Assembly (NCBI RefSeq): GCF_030445035.2
Contig: NC_080678.1
Span: 118,673,947 to 118,737,946, forward strand
Reading direction: 5' to 3'
DNA from: Dasypus novemcinctus
Taxonomy: Eukaryota > Chordata > Mammalia > Cingulata > Dasypodidae
DNA: 64,000 bases
The notes below the pieces were generated by a model. That model worked only from the letters and a program-made list of their open reading frames with translations. It searched no databases and had not been told where the DNA came from. The translations under genes and the position numbers were made by a program. Shown in pieces: positions 54,826 to 64,000 of the stretch. Each line of letters opens with the position of its first letter. The stretch's first letter is position 1.

Positions 54826-55244
54826 CTACTGATTGATGTGTTTATCTTTATGCCAGTACCATGCTGTTTTGACCACTGTAGCTTTGTAATATGTTTCAGG
54901 TTCAGGCAGTGTAATTCCTCCCAAGTTGCTCTTCTTGTTTAGAGTGCTTTTGGCTATTTGGGTGCGCTTTCCCTTCCAAATGAATTTGGTAATTGCCTTT
55001 TCTAATTCTGTAAAGCAGTCTGTTGGAATTTTGATTAGTATTGCCTTGAATCTATAAACCAGTTTGGGTAAGATAGACATCTTCACAATATTTATTCTTC
55101 CAATCTATGAACATGAAATGTTTTTCCATTTGTTAAGGTCTTTTTAAATTTATTTTGGCATTGTTTTGTAGTTTTCTGCATATAAGCCCTACACTTCTTT
55201 GGTTAAATTAATTCTGAGATATCTGAGTGTTTTTTATTGCTGTT
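54826..55244 (-). pseudogene. LINE-1 ORF2 segment after the RT core
   Basis: The frame shows '[20 protein letters not shown]' and '[20 protein letters not shown]', the thumb region downstream of the RT catalytic core. The retroposon at 55261-56140 cuts it from the RT core. Confidence 0.8.
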
Positions 55245-55260
55245 GAAAATGGAATTTCTC

Positions 55261-56140
55261 TTCTATGGTCATGACAGATGGGGTTCACTGCCATGTCAGT
55301 TGGCCCTTCTTTGGTGCTGGTGTTTCTGTGTGATGGAGTTGGACTCAGATGGGATCTCTTTTCACAAGACTTTCATGCTACTTTACTGGAATTGTAGTTG
55401 GTGCTGGGGCTTAGGATATATCTAGGGGATTTGAATCTCTGGACTGACAATATGATAGCCAGGCCCTGACTTCAACAGACTTCAGCTCCTACACTCTGAT
55501 TTATTGGACTTACTCCACTCAGCTAACATGGAGTTGAAGAATGTCAACCACCACACCATGGAGCCTAGAGTGCCTACAACTGAAAGCAGGAGGATTGCAT
55601 CCAATATCCATGTGGAATCTAAACCCCCTCTTGACACAGATGTGTAATGGATACAACCAAGCCAAGGTCCACAGGAAGGAGGAATACAGTAAGGATCAGA
55701 GTGGACTTAATGATATTCTATTCATGAACTATTGTGGTTAATAATCGAGAAAATGTGGGACTGATGTGGAAAAAGTGGCCATGGTGGCTGCTGGGTGTGG
55801 GGAAGGGGAGGAAGAGAAGAGATGTGGAGGCATTCTCGGGACTTGGAGTTGTCCTGGGTGGTGCCCCAGGGACAATGGCCGGATGTTGTATGTCCTCCCA
55901 TGGCCCACTGGATGGAACGTGGGAAAGTGTGGGCTATGGTGTGGAACACGGGACATGGGGTGCAGCGATGCCCGGAGATGTACTCACCAGATGCAATGGA
56001 TGTAACATGATGATGGGGGAGAGTGTTACTGTGGGGGGAAGGGTGGGGTGAGGGTGGTGGGGGCGTGGGGACCTCATATTTTTTTAAAATGTAATATCTT
56101 TTAAAAAAATGAATAAATTGAGTAGAATTTGGAAAATAAA
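55261..56140 (+). mobile_element. G-rich-tailed retroposon, 880-bp copy
   Basis: Same family as 50497-50926, 5'-truncated, ending in a G-rich tract, 'gggacctcatattttttt' and an A-rich tail. Perfect 16-bp duplication GAAAATGGAATTTCTC at 55245-55260 and 56141-56156. It lies inside LINE-1 ORF2 in the opposite strand sense. Confidence 0.88.
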
Positions 56141-56206
56141 GAAAATGGAATTTCTCCCGATTTCCTCTTCAGATTATTTGGTACTAGTGTACAAAAACAC
56201 TATCGA

Positions 56207-56633
56207 TTTTTTTTTTAAAGATTTATTTTTCATTTATTTCTCTCCCCCCACCCCGTTGTCTGCTCTCTGTGTCCATTTGCTGTGTGTTCTGTGTCACTTG
56301 GATTCTTGTTAGGGACACCAGGAATCTGTCTCTTTTTATTGCATCATCTTGCTGCGTCAGCTCTCCGTGTGTGTGGCGCCACACCTGGGCAGGCTGCGCT
56401 TTCTTTGTACAGGGTGGCTCTCTTTACAGGGTGCACTCCTTCTGCGTGGGGCTCCCCTATGTGGAGGACACCCCTGCATGGAACAGCACTCCTTGTGTGG
56501 CACAGCACTGCTTGTGCGCATCAGCACTATGAGTGGGCTAGCTCACCACATGGGTCAGGAGGCCCTGGGTTTGAACCCTGGACTTCCCATGTGGTAGGTG
56601 GATGCTCTATCCATTGAGCCAAATCTGCTTCCC
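56207..56633 (-). mobile_element. DAS SINE, antisense, in LINE-1
   Basis: Reversed tail 'aaagatttatttttcattta', full body, and head at the right ('tccattgagccaaatctgct'). L1 text resumes with 'attactgatttttgcgtgtt'. The flanks (ACTATCGATTTTT and ATTACTGATTTTT) look like a diverged duplication. Confidence 0.85.
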
Positions 56634-57448
56634 CATTACTGATTTTTGCGTGTTGATATTGTCTCCTGTCACTTTGCTGAACTCATTTATTAGCTCAAGT
56701 AGCTTTGTTGTGGATACTTTAAAATTTTCTAAATACAGCATCACATCATCTGCAAACAGTGAGAGTTTTACTTCCTCTTTTCCTATTTGGATGTCTTAAA
56801 TTTTTTTTTTTCTATCTAACTGCCCTAGCTAGAACTTCTAGTACAATTTTGAATAATGATGGTGACAGTGGGCATCCTTGTCTTTTTCTGGATCTTAGAG
56901 GGAAAGCTTTGAACCTTTCCCCATTGGGTATGATTTGGCTGTGGGTTTTCCCCATTGGGTATGATTTGCCTTTTATCAGATTGGGGAATTTTCCTTTGAT
57001 TCCTATCTGTTGAAGTGTTTTTATCAAAAAAGGATGATGGATTTTGTTGAACGTCTTTTCTGCGTCAATTGAGATGATCATGTGTTTTTTCCTTCAGTTT
57101 GTTAATGTGGTGTGTTACATTGATTGATTTTCTTATGTTGAGCCAGCCTTGTATACCAAGAATAAATCCCATTTTGTCTTTTGGTATGCTGTTGTATTTA
57201 ATATGCAAGAATTTTGTTGAGACTTTTTCATCTATGTTCAGAGAGCTTGGTCTGTAGTGTTTTTTTCTTGTAGTATCTTCATCTGGCTTTGGCATTAGGG
57301 TGATGTTGGCCTCATAGAATGTGTTGGGTAATTTTACCTCTTCAATTTTTTTTTAGAAGAATTTAAACAGGATTGGTGTTAATTCTTTTCAAAATTCTTG
57401 GTAGAATATACCTGTGAAGCTGTCTGGTCCTGGACTTTTCTTTGCTGG

Positions 57449-57450
<2 letters not shown>
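56634..57450 (-). pseudogene. LINE-1 ORF2 reverse transcriptase core
   Basis: Minus-strand frames contain '[12 protein letters not shown]'-like and '[18 protein letters not shown]' text, '[13 protein letters not shown]', 'RQGCPLSPSLFKIVLEVLAR' and the catalytic FADD at 56745-56756. They fall in different frames, with T-run frameshifts near 56802-56812. Confidence 0.82.
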
Positions 57451-57489
<39 letters not shown>

Positions 57490-59064
57490 TTTTATTTTTT
57501 ATTGACTTTGTAATAATATTACATTAAAAATATATATGTGAGGTCCCATTCAACCCCACCCCCCCACCCCCCCTCTCCCCCCCCCCAACAACACTCGTTC
57601 CCATCATCATGACACATCCATTGGATTTGGTAAGTACATCTTTGGGCACCTCTGCACCTCATATACATTGGTTCACATCATGGCCCATACTCTCCTCTAT
57701 TCCATCAAGTGGGCCCTGTGAGGATTTACAATGTCCGGTGATTACCTCTGAAGCACCATCCAGGGCAGCTCCATGTCCCGAAGACGCCTCCACCTCTCAT
57801 CTCTTCCTGCCTTTCCCCATACCCTTTGTCCATTATGTCCACTTTTCCCAATCCAATGCCACCTCTTCTATGTGGACATTGGATTGGTTGTGTCCATTGC
57901 ACCTCTATGTCAAGAGGAGGCTCAGATTCCACCTGGATGCTGGATGCAATCCTCCCATTTTCAGTTGTAATCACTCTAGGCTCCATGGTGTGGTGGTTGT
58001 CCTTCTTCAACTCCATCTTAGCTGAGTGTGGTAAGTCCAATAAATCAGATTGTAGGTGCTGGAGTCTGTTGAGGCTCAGGATCTGGCTATCACATTGTCA
58101 GTCCAGAGATTCAAATCCCCTAAATATATCTTAAACCCCAACATTAACTGCACCTCCAGCACATTAGCATGAAAGTCTTATGAAGGGAGATCCCATCTGA
58201 GTCCAGATTCATCACACATAAACACCATTTCCAAAGAGGGGCCATCTGCCCTGGTAGTTAACCCCATCGGCCATGACCATAACTCCCATGGGTCTCTTTA
58301 GCCCTCAAAGGAACCAATATCTGGGGGTTGTATCTGCTTTATCTGTCTCTCTGACTCTGCTCAGTTGTGCATGAGGGCAAACCTTCTGCCAGCCTCCAGA
58401 CTCTTTTTTAGAAACTCGTAGCCATATAAACTCATTTCTCCTTTCCATTTCCCCCTTACTTTAGGTCAAACAGCATTTTAAAGTCATGGTATTTTATGTA
58501 GACATGGATATTCTGCTGATCCGCATTGAACCTTCCATATAAGGTCATTTTCCAGTTGCATCATCAGTTGGTAGTTGATAGTGGTCCCTCGTTGCCAGGG
58601 AGGCTCATCCCCGGGTGTCATGTCCCACGCTGGGGGGAAGGCATTGCATTTACATGCTGAGTTTGGCTTCGAGACTGGCCACATTTGAGTAACATGAAGG
58701 CTGACAGAAGGAAATTCCCAGGCACAAAGTTGCTCTAGGCCTTGTTATTATTTTGGGTTTATCAGCTCACAAGCATAGTCATTAGTATCAGGGGCTCACT
58801 GTTGAACCCTCACTCCCTCCCGGTCCCCACCACTGTACCTGGGAGACTGTCGCTGCTCCCCTAGGGACCACGACAGAGCACCACTGGCCGGGAACCCAGT
58901 ACCCCCCCTACTGTGGTTTTTAATTGTTGCCACTATGAGTATATCCAAACATTACCATGCACCCTGGACATATGTTCTGTACAGCTCCCTGTCAGTCATA
59001 TATCATCTGTCATTGGTATCCCATACCAGTATCCCTCCATTGCCATTGTTGAAACACTCTGTGA
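57451..59064 (-). mobile_element. G-rich-tailed retroposon, 1.6-kb copy
   Basis: The longest copy of the family. A T36-like run at 57451-57486 (reversed poly-A), a reversed AATAAA (TTTATT at about 57490) and a C-rich tract (57556-57588) mark its 3' end. Perfect 14-bp duplication TGCTGGAGATTTTT at 57443-57456 and 59065-59078 (the left copy merges with the T-run). No frame longer than about 140 codons, and no LINE, gag or pol similarity that I recognise. It may be an unusually long xenarthran L1 3' UTR or a separate non-autonomous family. Confidence 0.8.
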
Positions 59065-59106
59065 TGCTGGAGATTTTTGATGACAGATTCAATCTTTTTA
59101 AATGCA

Positions 59107-59474
59107 GGGAAATGGACTTGGCCCAGTGGTTAGGGCGTCTGTCTACCACATGGGAGGTCCGCGGTTCAAACCCCGGGCCCCCTTGACCCGTGTGGAGCTG
59201 GCCCATGCGCAGTGCTGATGCACGCAAGGAGTGCCCTGCCACGCAGGGGTGTCCCCCGCGTAGGGGAGCCCCACACACAAGGAGTGCGCCCCATAAGGAG
59301 AACCGCCCAGTGTGAAAGAAAGTGCAGCCTGCCCCAGGAATGGCGCCGCCCACACTTCCCATGCCGCTGACGACAACAGAAGCGGACAAAGAAACAAGAT
59401 GCAGCAAATAGACTCAGAGAACAGACAACTGGGGGAGGGCGGGGAATTAAATAAATAAATAAATCTTAAAAAAA
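59107..59474 (+). mobile_element. DAS SINE in LINE-1, sense
   Basis: Head 'gggaaatggacttggcccag', B box 'cggttcaaacccc', GC-rich body, and tail 'aataaataaataaatcttaa' plus A7. CpGs are largely retained in the body, which suggests a young copy. Confidence 0.88.
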
Positions 59475-59803
59475 GGAAATGTGATTGGTTTGTTAAGTTC
59501 TTGTATTTCTTGTAGCATCAGTATGGGTTGGTTGTACATTTCTAGGAATTTGTCCATTTCATCTAGATTGTCTAGTTTGTTGGCATACAGTTTCTCATAA
59601 TATCCTGTTATAATGAGGGGTCAGTCATAACTTCCCCTCTTTCATTTCTGATTGTATTTATTTACATCTTCTCTCTTTTTATCTTTGTTAGTCTACCTGG
59701 GGGTTTGTCAATTTTACTGATCTTCTTGAAGAAGCTGATTTTGGTTATGTTGATTTTCTCCCTCTTTTTTTGTTCTCAATTTCATTTATTTCTGCTCTAA
59801 TCT

Positions 59804-60760
59804 TTATTCTTTCTTTTTGCTTGCTTTGGGATTGGTTTCCTGCTCTTTTTCTAGTTTCTCTAGTTGTTCAGTTAAATCTTTGAGTTTAGCTCCTTCTTCT
59901 TTTTTAATATAGGCATTTAGGGCTGTCAATTTCCCTCTCAAGACTGCCCTTGCTGTATTCCATAATTTTTGATAAGTTGTGTTCTCCTTTTCATTTGTCT
60001 CAATATATTTACTGATTTCACTTGCAATTTCTTCTTTGACCCACTGATTGTTTAGGAGTGTGTTGTTTAGCTCTACACCATTTGTGAATTTACTGTTTTC
60101 CTGTCTGTTATTGATTTCCAGTTTCATTCCATTGTGATCTGTGAAGGTGTTTTGTGTAATCCCAATATTTTTATATTTATTGAGAGCTGCATTATGCCCT
60201 AACATGTGGTCTATCCTGGAGAAAGATCCAAGGGCACTTGAGAAGAATGTATAACCCGCTGAGTTTGGAGGCAGCATTCTGTATATGTCTGTTAGGTCTA
60301 ACTCATTTATAATATTGTTCAAGTTCTCTGTTTCCTTATTGATATTCTGCCTAGTTGTTCTATCTAATGATGTGAGTGGGGTGTTGAAGTCTCCAACAAT
60401 TATTATAGAGATGTCTGTTTCTCCCTTCAGTTTTACCAGAGTTTGCCTCATATATTTTGGAGTACCCTGGTTAGGTACATAGATATTTATGATTGTTATA
60501 TCTTTCTGGTGGATTGTCCCTTTTATTAACATATAATGACCTTCTGTATCTCTTATAACTTCTTTGCATTTAAAGTCTGTATTGTCTGAATTTAGTATAG
60601 CTACCCCTGCTCTTTTTTGGTTACTATTTGTGAGGAGTATCTTTTTCCAACCTTTCTCTTTCAGCCAGTTTGTATCTGGGTCAAAGGTGAGCCTCTTGCA
60701 AGCAGCATATGGATGGCTCATGTTTTTTTATCCATTCTGTCAGCCAGTATCTTTTGATTG
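59804..60760 (-). pseudogene. LINE-1 ORF2 endonuclease domain
   Basis: An open frame of 305 codons (59804-60721) matching the APE-type endonuclease. It has 'IINIYVPN' (catalytic Tyr), 'IIVGDFNTPLTSLDRTTRQN' (Asp/Asn pair), 'SRIDHMLG' (Asp) and 'TDHNGMKLEINN' (Asp-His). The N-terminal strand and QETH glutamate region are not in this frame, so the domain is incomplete. It continues toward the RT but is cut by insertions. Confidence 0.88.
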
Positions 60761-60799
60761 ATGAGTTTAGTCCATTCACATTCAATGATAATACTGTAA

Positions 60800-61900
60800 A
60801 TGCTTTATTTACTTCCACCATTTTATTTTTTGGTTTTCATATATCATATCATATTTTTGTCTGTTTTTTTACTCTCTTGGTTATCCTTTCTCTATTCTTT
60901 CTTCTATATTCTCCTCCAGGCCTCTCCTGTCTTTTTAATCAGGTTTTAAGCCTTCCTTTAATATTTCCTGTAAAGGTGAATTCTTCTCTGCAAACCCTCT
61001 TAGTTTCTGTTTGTTTGTGAATAGTTTATATACTCACCTTCATATTTGAAGGACAATCTTGCTTGATAAAGAATTCTCAGCAGGCATTTTTTTCTCTTTC
61101 AGTATCCTAATTGTATCATACCACTGTCTCCTTGTCTCCATGGTTTCTGAAGAGAAATCTGTGCTAAGTCTTGCTGGGGGTCCCTTGTGTGTGATGGTTT
61201 GCTTCTCCCTGCTGCTCTGAGAATTTTCTCTTTCTCTTTGGCATTTGATATTCTGAGTAGTATATGTCTTGGAGTAAGTCTATTCAAATTTATTCTAATT
61301 GGGGTACAGTGTACTTTTGGACATGTAAATTTATTTCTTTTGTGAGAGTTGAGAAATTTTCAGCTATTATTTCCTCAAATACTCTTTCTGCTCCTTTCCC
61401 CTTCTCTTCTCCTTCTGGAATTCCTATTGCATGTGTTTCATATTGTCATTCAACTCCCCAAGCTCCTGCTCAATTTTTTCCATTCTTTTCTCCCTTCAAT
61501 TCCAGCTGTTCTGTATTCTGTATCACTTATTCTTTATTCTATCATTTTGAGCCTGCTGTTGTATGCCTCTAATATGCTTTCAATCTCACCTATTTTGTCT
61601 TTCATTCCCACGAGCTCTGTCACTTTTCTGCTCAGGATTTCAAATTCTTTGTGCTCACTCAATATCTTCTAGATGTTGTTTATCTCTTTAGTATATTGGT
61701 TTTAACTCATTAATTTGACTTTGGAAATTTGTGTGCCTCTCACTAATGAATTCTCTCTAATTATGCATCTCTTCTGGGGCTTTGATATATTTCTTGGGGC
61801 ATTTCTTCCATTTTCTTAGTATGGATTATAATGTTTTGCTGATGTCTAGGCATCTGATTAGGATGTAGTTTACTCAGATGCTCAATTTCTTTCTCTTTTA
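60800..61900 (-). pseudogene. LINE-1 ORF1 remnant
   Basis: The minus strand at 61099-61287 encodes 'RLTPRHILLRISNAKEKEKI' and 'LRAAGRSK', the RNA-binding C-terminal domain of L1 ORF1p. The flanking coiled-coil and C-terminal end are recognisable only as diverged nucleotide text with stops. Ends are approximate. Confidence 0.7.
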
Positions 61901-62802
61901 TAGGGATTTAGTAGTGTGAGGTTGTGTGTTATCACTGTTCTTTGATTCTTGGCTCAACCTGAATTGTTAGGATCATCCTTCCTAGTTGCTCAACACTGGG
62001 CTCTGGACCCAATAATTGGTTGCAGACCCACTTCCTGGGGCCTTGGTGAGGGAAGCTATAAAGTTCAGAAAAAGCCTCTCTTATTTTTAATTTTCTCATG
62101 TGCACTTCCTTGCTCTGCCAGCAGATGGCGCTGTTCGACAGCTCTCAGTTCAGTGTCTGGTTGGAGTGTATTTGTTGCAACACAGACCGGATCAATGTGA
62201 TAGAGCTTCCTGCCTGCAGGCTAAGGTAATTCAGACTTCCTCAGTGACAGTTCTCCAGCCTTCTCTGGCAGCCCCCTCACTTTTCCCAGGTAGGAAATAT
62301 TTCCACTCCTCTCTGAGTCCTGAACAATCAGTCCTGGTTAGCAGAGAAGGAGATTGGGAGGACTGTATACTTTAGCCCCTTGTGGCTCATAAGGCAAAGA
62401 ATGGCTCCTGAGACACAGCAGACCAAATTTGTGAGTCAAAAGCTGAGTCAGCCTTAGGCTGTGTCCCTCTCTCCCTTTTCCTGGGTTGTGGATCCCTGGA
62501 GTCTACTTTGTCTGTCGAGGCAGGCCCAGAAACCTGAGAATTCTTAAGTGTCTTTAGTGCGGGGTCAGGTGCCGGCAGCGCAGCCGCTGGTTTCCCTCCC
62601 AGTTCTGTTCGCCTGTCCTGATTCTACTTCTTTGTCTTTCTCCTCTGGGTGATGTACGAGCCTTCGCCTGGTGTCCTAAACCCTAGAAGATCTTTTCCCA
62701 AGCTGTTTCAGGCTATCCTCTAGCTATTTTTCTGGAGGAGAAGAGAGTCCCATGTCTTTCTAGTCTGCCATCTTCCAGAAAGTCTCTAATTTTTTTTTTT
62801 TT

Positions 62803-62940
62803 AGGATAGCACAGTCAAAACCCATACTTTAGAAAAACTCCATTGTCTCAATTTGCTGTACTGATGGTCCTGCCCTTTGAGATGCCATAGACCCCTCAAT
62901 TTGGCTTAGGAATGTGCGATTTGTTCTTGCTCCACTCTAA
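62803..62940. other. unassigned sequence between LINE-1 and LTR-like region
   Basis: Follows a T14 run at 62789-62802. It is unique in this window. It could be retroviral leader/internal sequence or flanking DNA. Confidence 0.3.
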
Positions 62941-63086
62941 TTTTGGATGGCTGCTTTCTCCAACCCGGGATTGCCACTACCTCTTGCTATTTGGACCGTG
63001 AATTTTAAATCATTACAACTAGGCTCAAACACATCTTTATTAATTGCGGCGGCTTGCTCGGTCGGTAGAGGTGGGGTCTGGCTGCG

Positions 63087-63201
63087 GACGAGGGGTCGGT
63101 CCAGCTCTGGACGAGGGGTCGGTCCCGCTTGGGACGAGGGGTCGGTCCCACCTGGGACGAGGGGTCGGTCCAGCAGCAGACGAGGGATCGGTCTCACAAG
63201 G
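63087..63201. repeat. 23-bp tandem array, five units
   Basis: The core GACGAGGGGTCGGTCC starts at 63087, 63110, 63133, 63156 and (two changes) 63179, an exact 23-bp spacing. The 7-bp spacers vary more than the core. Related GACG...GGGGTCGCCCGG units of 25-28 bp follow at 63219-63275. Confidence 0.9.
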
Positions 63202-63377
63202 GGTTGCGCGGTTCGGCTGACGGGGTCGCCCGGCGAAGCCGGCGACGAAGGGGTCGCCCGGAGAAGCAGGCGACGAACTGGGGACAAGGGAGGCCAGGCC
63301 CTTGTCGGGGGCTCTCAGGACTGGAGGGCGCACGGCAGAAGAACTACCGCGGAGACAAGGTAAACACGCAAGTCCAC

Positions 63378-63383
63378 TTTATT
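63378..63383 (-). terminator. LTR poly(A) signal AATAAA
   Basis: TTTATT on + (AATAAA on the minus strand), about 20 bases after the TATA box and followed on the minus strand by a GT-rich stretch ('gcgtgtttaccttgtctcc'). Confidence 0.65.
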
Positions 63384-63399
63384 GAGGGAGAGGCAACAG

Positions 63400-63454
63400 T
63401 TTTATAGGGGCTGGGGAAGGCTGATTGGTTGAAGCCACGCCCTGTTCTGATTGG
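63400..63454 (-). promoter_or_regulatory. LTR core promoter: TATA and two CCAAT boxes
   Basis: The minus strand reads CCAATCAG (63447-63454), a GC/CACCC-like 'gggcgtggctt', CCAATCAG (63421-63428) and CCCCTATAAAAC ending at 63399. Order and spacing fit a pol II promoter firing leftward. Confidence 0.7.
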
Positions 63455-63595
63455 TTGCTGGTGAAAGGTCAGTGGGCGGTACTGGATGGGGGAGGGGTGG
63501 TGGTTAGGGATTGGCTGTCGCTGTTGCTGGGGGAAGGGGCAGGGTTTAGGGATTGGTGGCTGCTGTTGCTGGGGTGGAGGGCAGACTTGAGTTTC

Positions 63596-63772
63596 CCGCC
63601 CACGCCTGGCTGTTGCTGCTGTCGGGGGAAGGGAAAAGGGTGGGCTGGATTTTTCCGCCCACACCTGGCTGTTGCTGCTGTCGGGGGAGGGGAAAAGGGC
63701 GGGCTGGATTTTTCCGCCCACGCCTGGCTGTTGCTGCTGTCGGGGGAGGGGAAAAGGGCAGACTGGAATTTT
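63596..63772. repeat. 59-bp tandem array, three full units
   Basis: Units start at 63596, 63655 and 63714, with a partial fourth at 63773. Each carries 'cctggctgttgctgctgtcg' and a G/A-rich 'gggaaaaggg' segment. Weaker half-units continue at 63510-63595. Located upstream of the LTR TATA box, as expected of retroviral U3 enhancer repeats. Confidence 0.88.
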
Positions 63773-64000
63773 CTGCCCTGCGCCTGCGCAGGGAGAAGAA
63801 AGAAGAAGGGTGCCGCCCCGCAAGGCATCGGGTGGCGCCATCTGGGAGGAGGGGTGGCCGCGGAAGCATGGCTGCCGAGAAGGGGAGACCCGAGGGCACT
63901 CTGCGCCCATGCCGAGCTTCCTTCAGGGGTGGCGGTGAGTTCAACCAGCCACCCTATTATGGGGGCAGCGGCTTGGCCTACCGCGGCCGCTCCCCCGCCA

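Larger units (their letters stand above)
53545..62788 (-). mobile_element. near full-length LINE-1, broken and nested
   Basis: On the minus strand the order is 5' UTR (about 62788-61900, ending in the typical 'ctgccatcttccagaaag' edge), ORF1, ORF2, 3' UTR. Later insertions at 55261-56140, 56207-56633, 57451-59064 and 59107-59474 interrupt it. About 6 kb remains when these are removed, the length of a complete mammalian L1. Both ORFs carry frameshifts, so it cannot move itself. Exact ends and target duplication are uncertain because both edges are T/A-rich. Confidence 0.85.
63040..64000 (-). mobile_element. endogenous retrovirus LTR-like region
   Basis: Read on the minus strand, this has LTR order: tandem 59-bp repeats, two CCAAT boxes (63447-63454 and 63421-63428), a TATA box (63400-63407), AATAAA (63378-63383) and a CpG-rich downstream part. 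The short TATA-to-poly(A)-signal distance implies a very short R region. No gag, pol or env is visible. It probably runs off the right edge, and I cannot place its TG...CA ends or a primer-binding site. Confidence 0.65.

Noticed and set aside
63087-63201. CRISPR-like array (regular repeats with variable spacers)
   Set aside because: Mammalian DNA, 16-bp repeats with 7-bp spacers and no cas genes. It is a minisatellite.
62937-63287. Minus-strand frame with Pro/Arg-rich repeats
   Set aside because: Produced by the 23-bp array, whose period is not a multiple of three. The repeated residues are therefore by-products, not a protein repeat.

Overview
This is nuclear DNA from a placental mammal, most likely a xenarthran and probably an armadillo (Dasypus). 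At least a dozen copies of a tRNA-Ala-headed SINE match the DAS family described from the nine-banded armadillo. The window also carries LINE-1, L2, MIR, MLT1 and hAT fossils. The species call rests on recognising the SINE, not on a database search.

The only protein-coding gene I can support is RPS24 (40S ribosomal protein eS24) on the + strand, from about 2.16 to 9.0 kb. It has a GC-rich promoter, a 5' terminal oligopyrimidine start, a first coding exon that is only the ATG, three main coding exons and a short terminal exon with a poly(A) signal. The long last intron holds a 3-nt microexon and an 18-nt exon with an immediate stop, so alternative splicing changes the C-terminus. All main exons are intact and in frame (130 codons before the variable tail).

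From about 9 to 64 kb I see no convincing gene. In human, as I recall, RPS24 is followed by a long gene-poor interval before ZMIZ1, and this stretch fits that. It contains:
- ancient MIR, L2, MER5-like, hAT and MLT1 relics;
- a truncated LINE-1 cluster at 15.9-21.8 kb, nested with SINEs;
- a possible CpG island at 25.1-25.65 kb;
- several unique AT-rich blocks (about 26.3, 27.4, 38.0 and 44.3-45.2 kb) that look like conserved regulatory DNA.

The right end is a stack of retroelements. A near full-length, broken minus-strand LINE-1 (about 53.5-62.8 kb) is interrupted by two SINEs and two copies of a G-rich-tailed retroposon. Beyond it lies a CpG-rich, LTR-like retroviral promoter on the minus strand with a 59-bp tandem array upstream of its CCAAT and TATA boxes and a 23-bp array downstream.

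The most unusual items are a tRNA-Lys 5'-half/SINE chimera at 19.2 kb, a retroposon family of up to 1.6 kb with perfect target-site duplications and no ORF, the LTR arrays, and the RPS24 C-terminus. I found no new multi-gene system.
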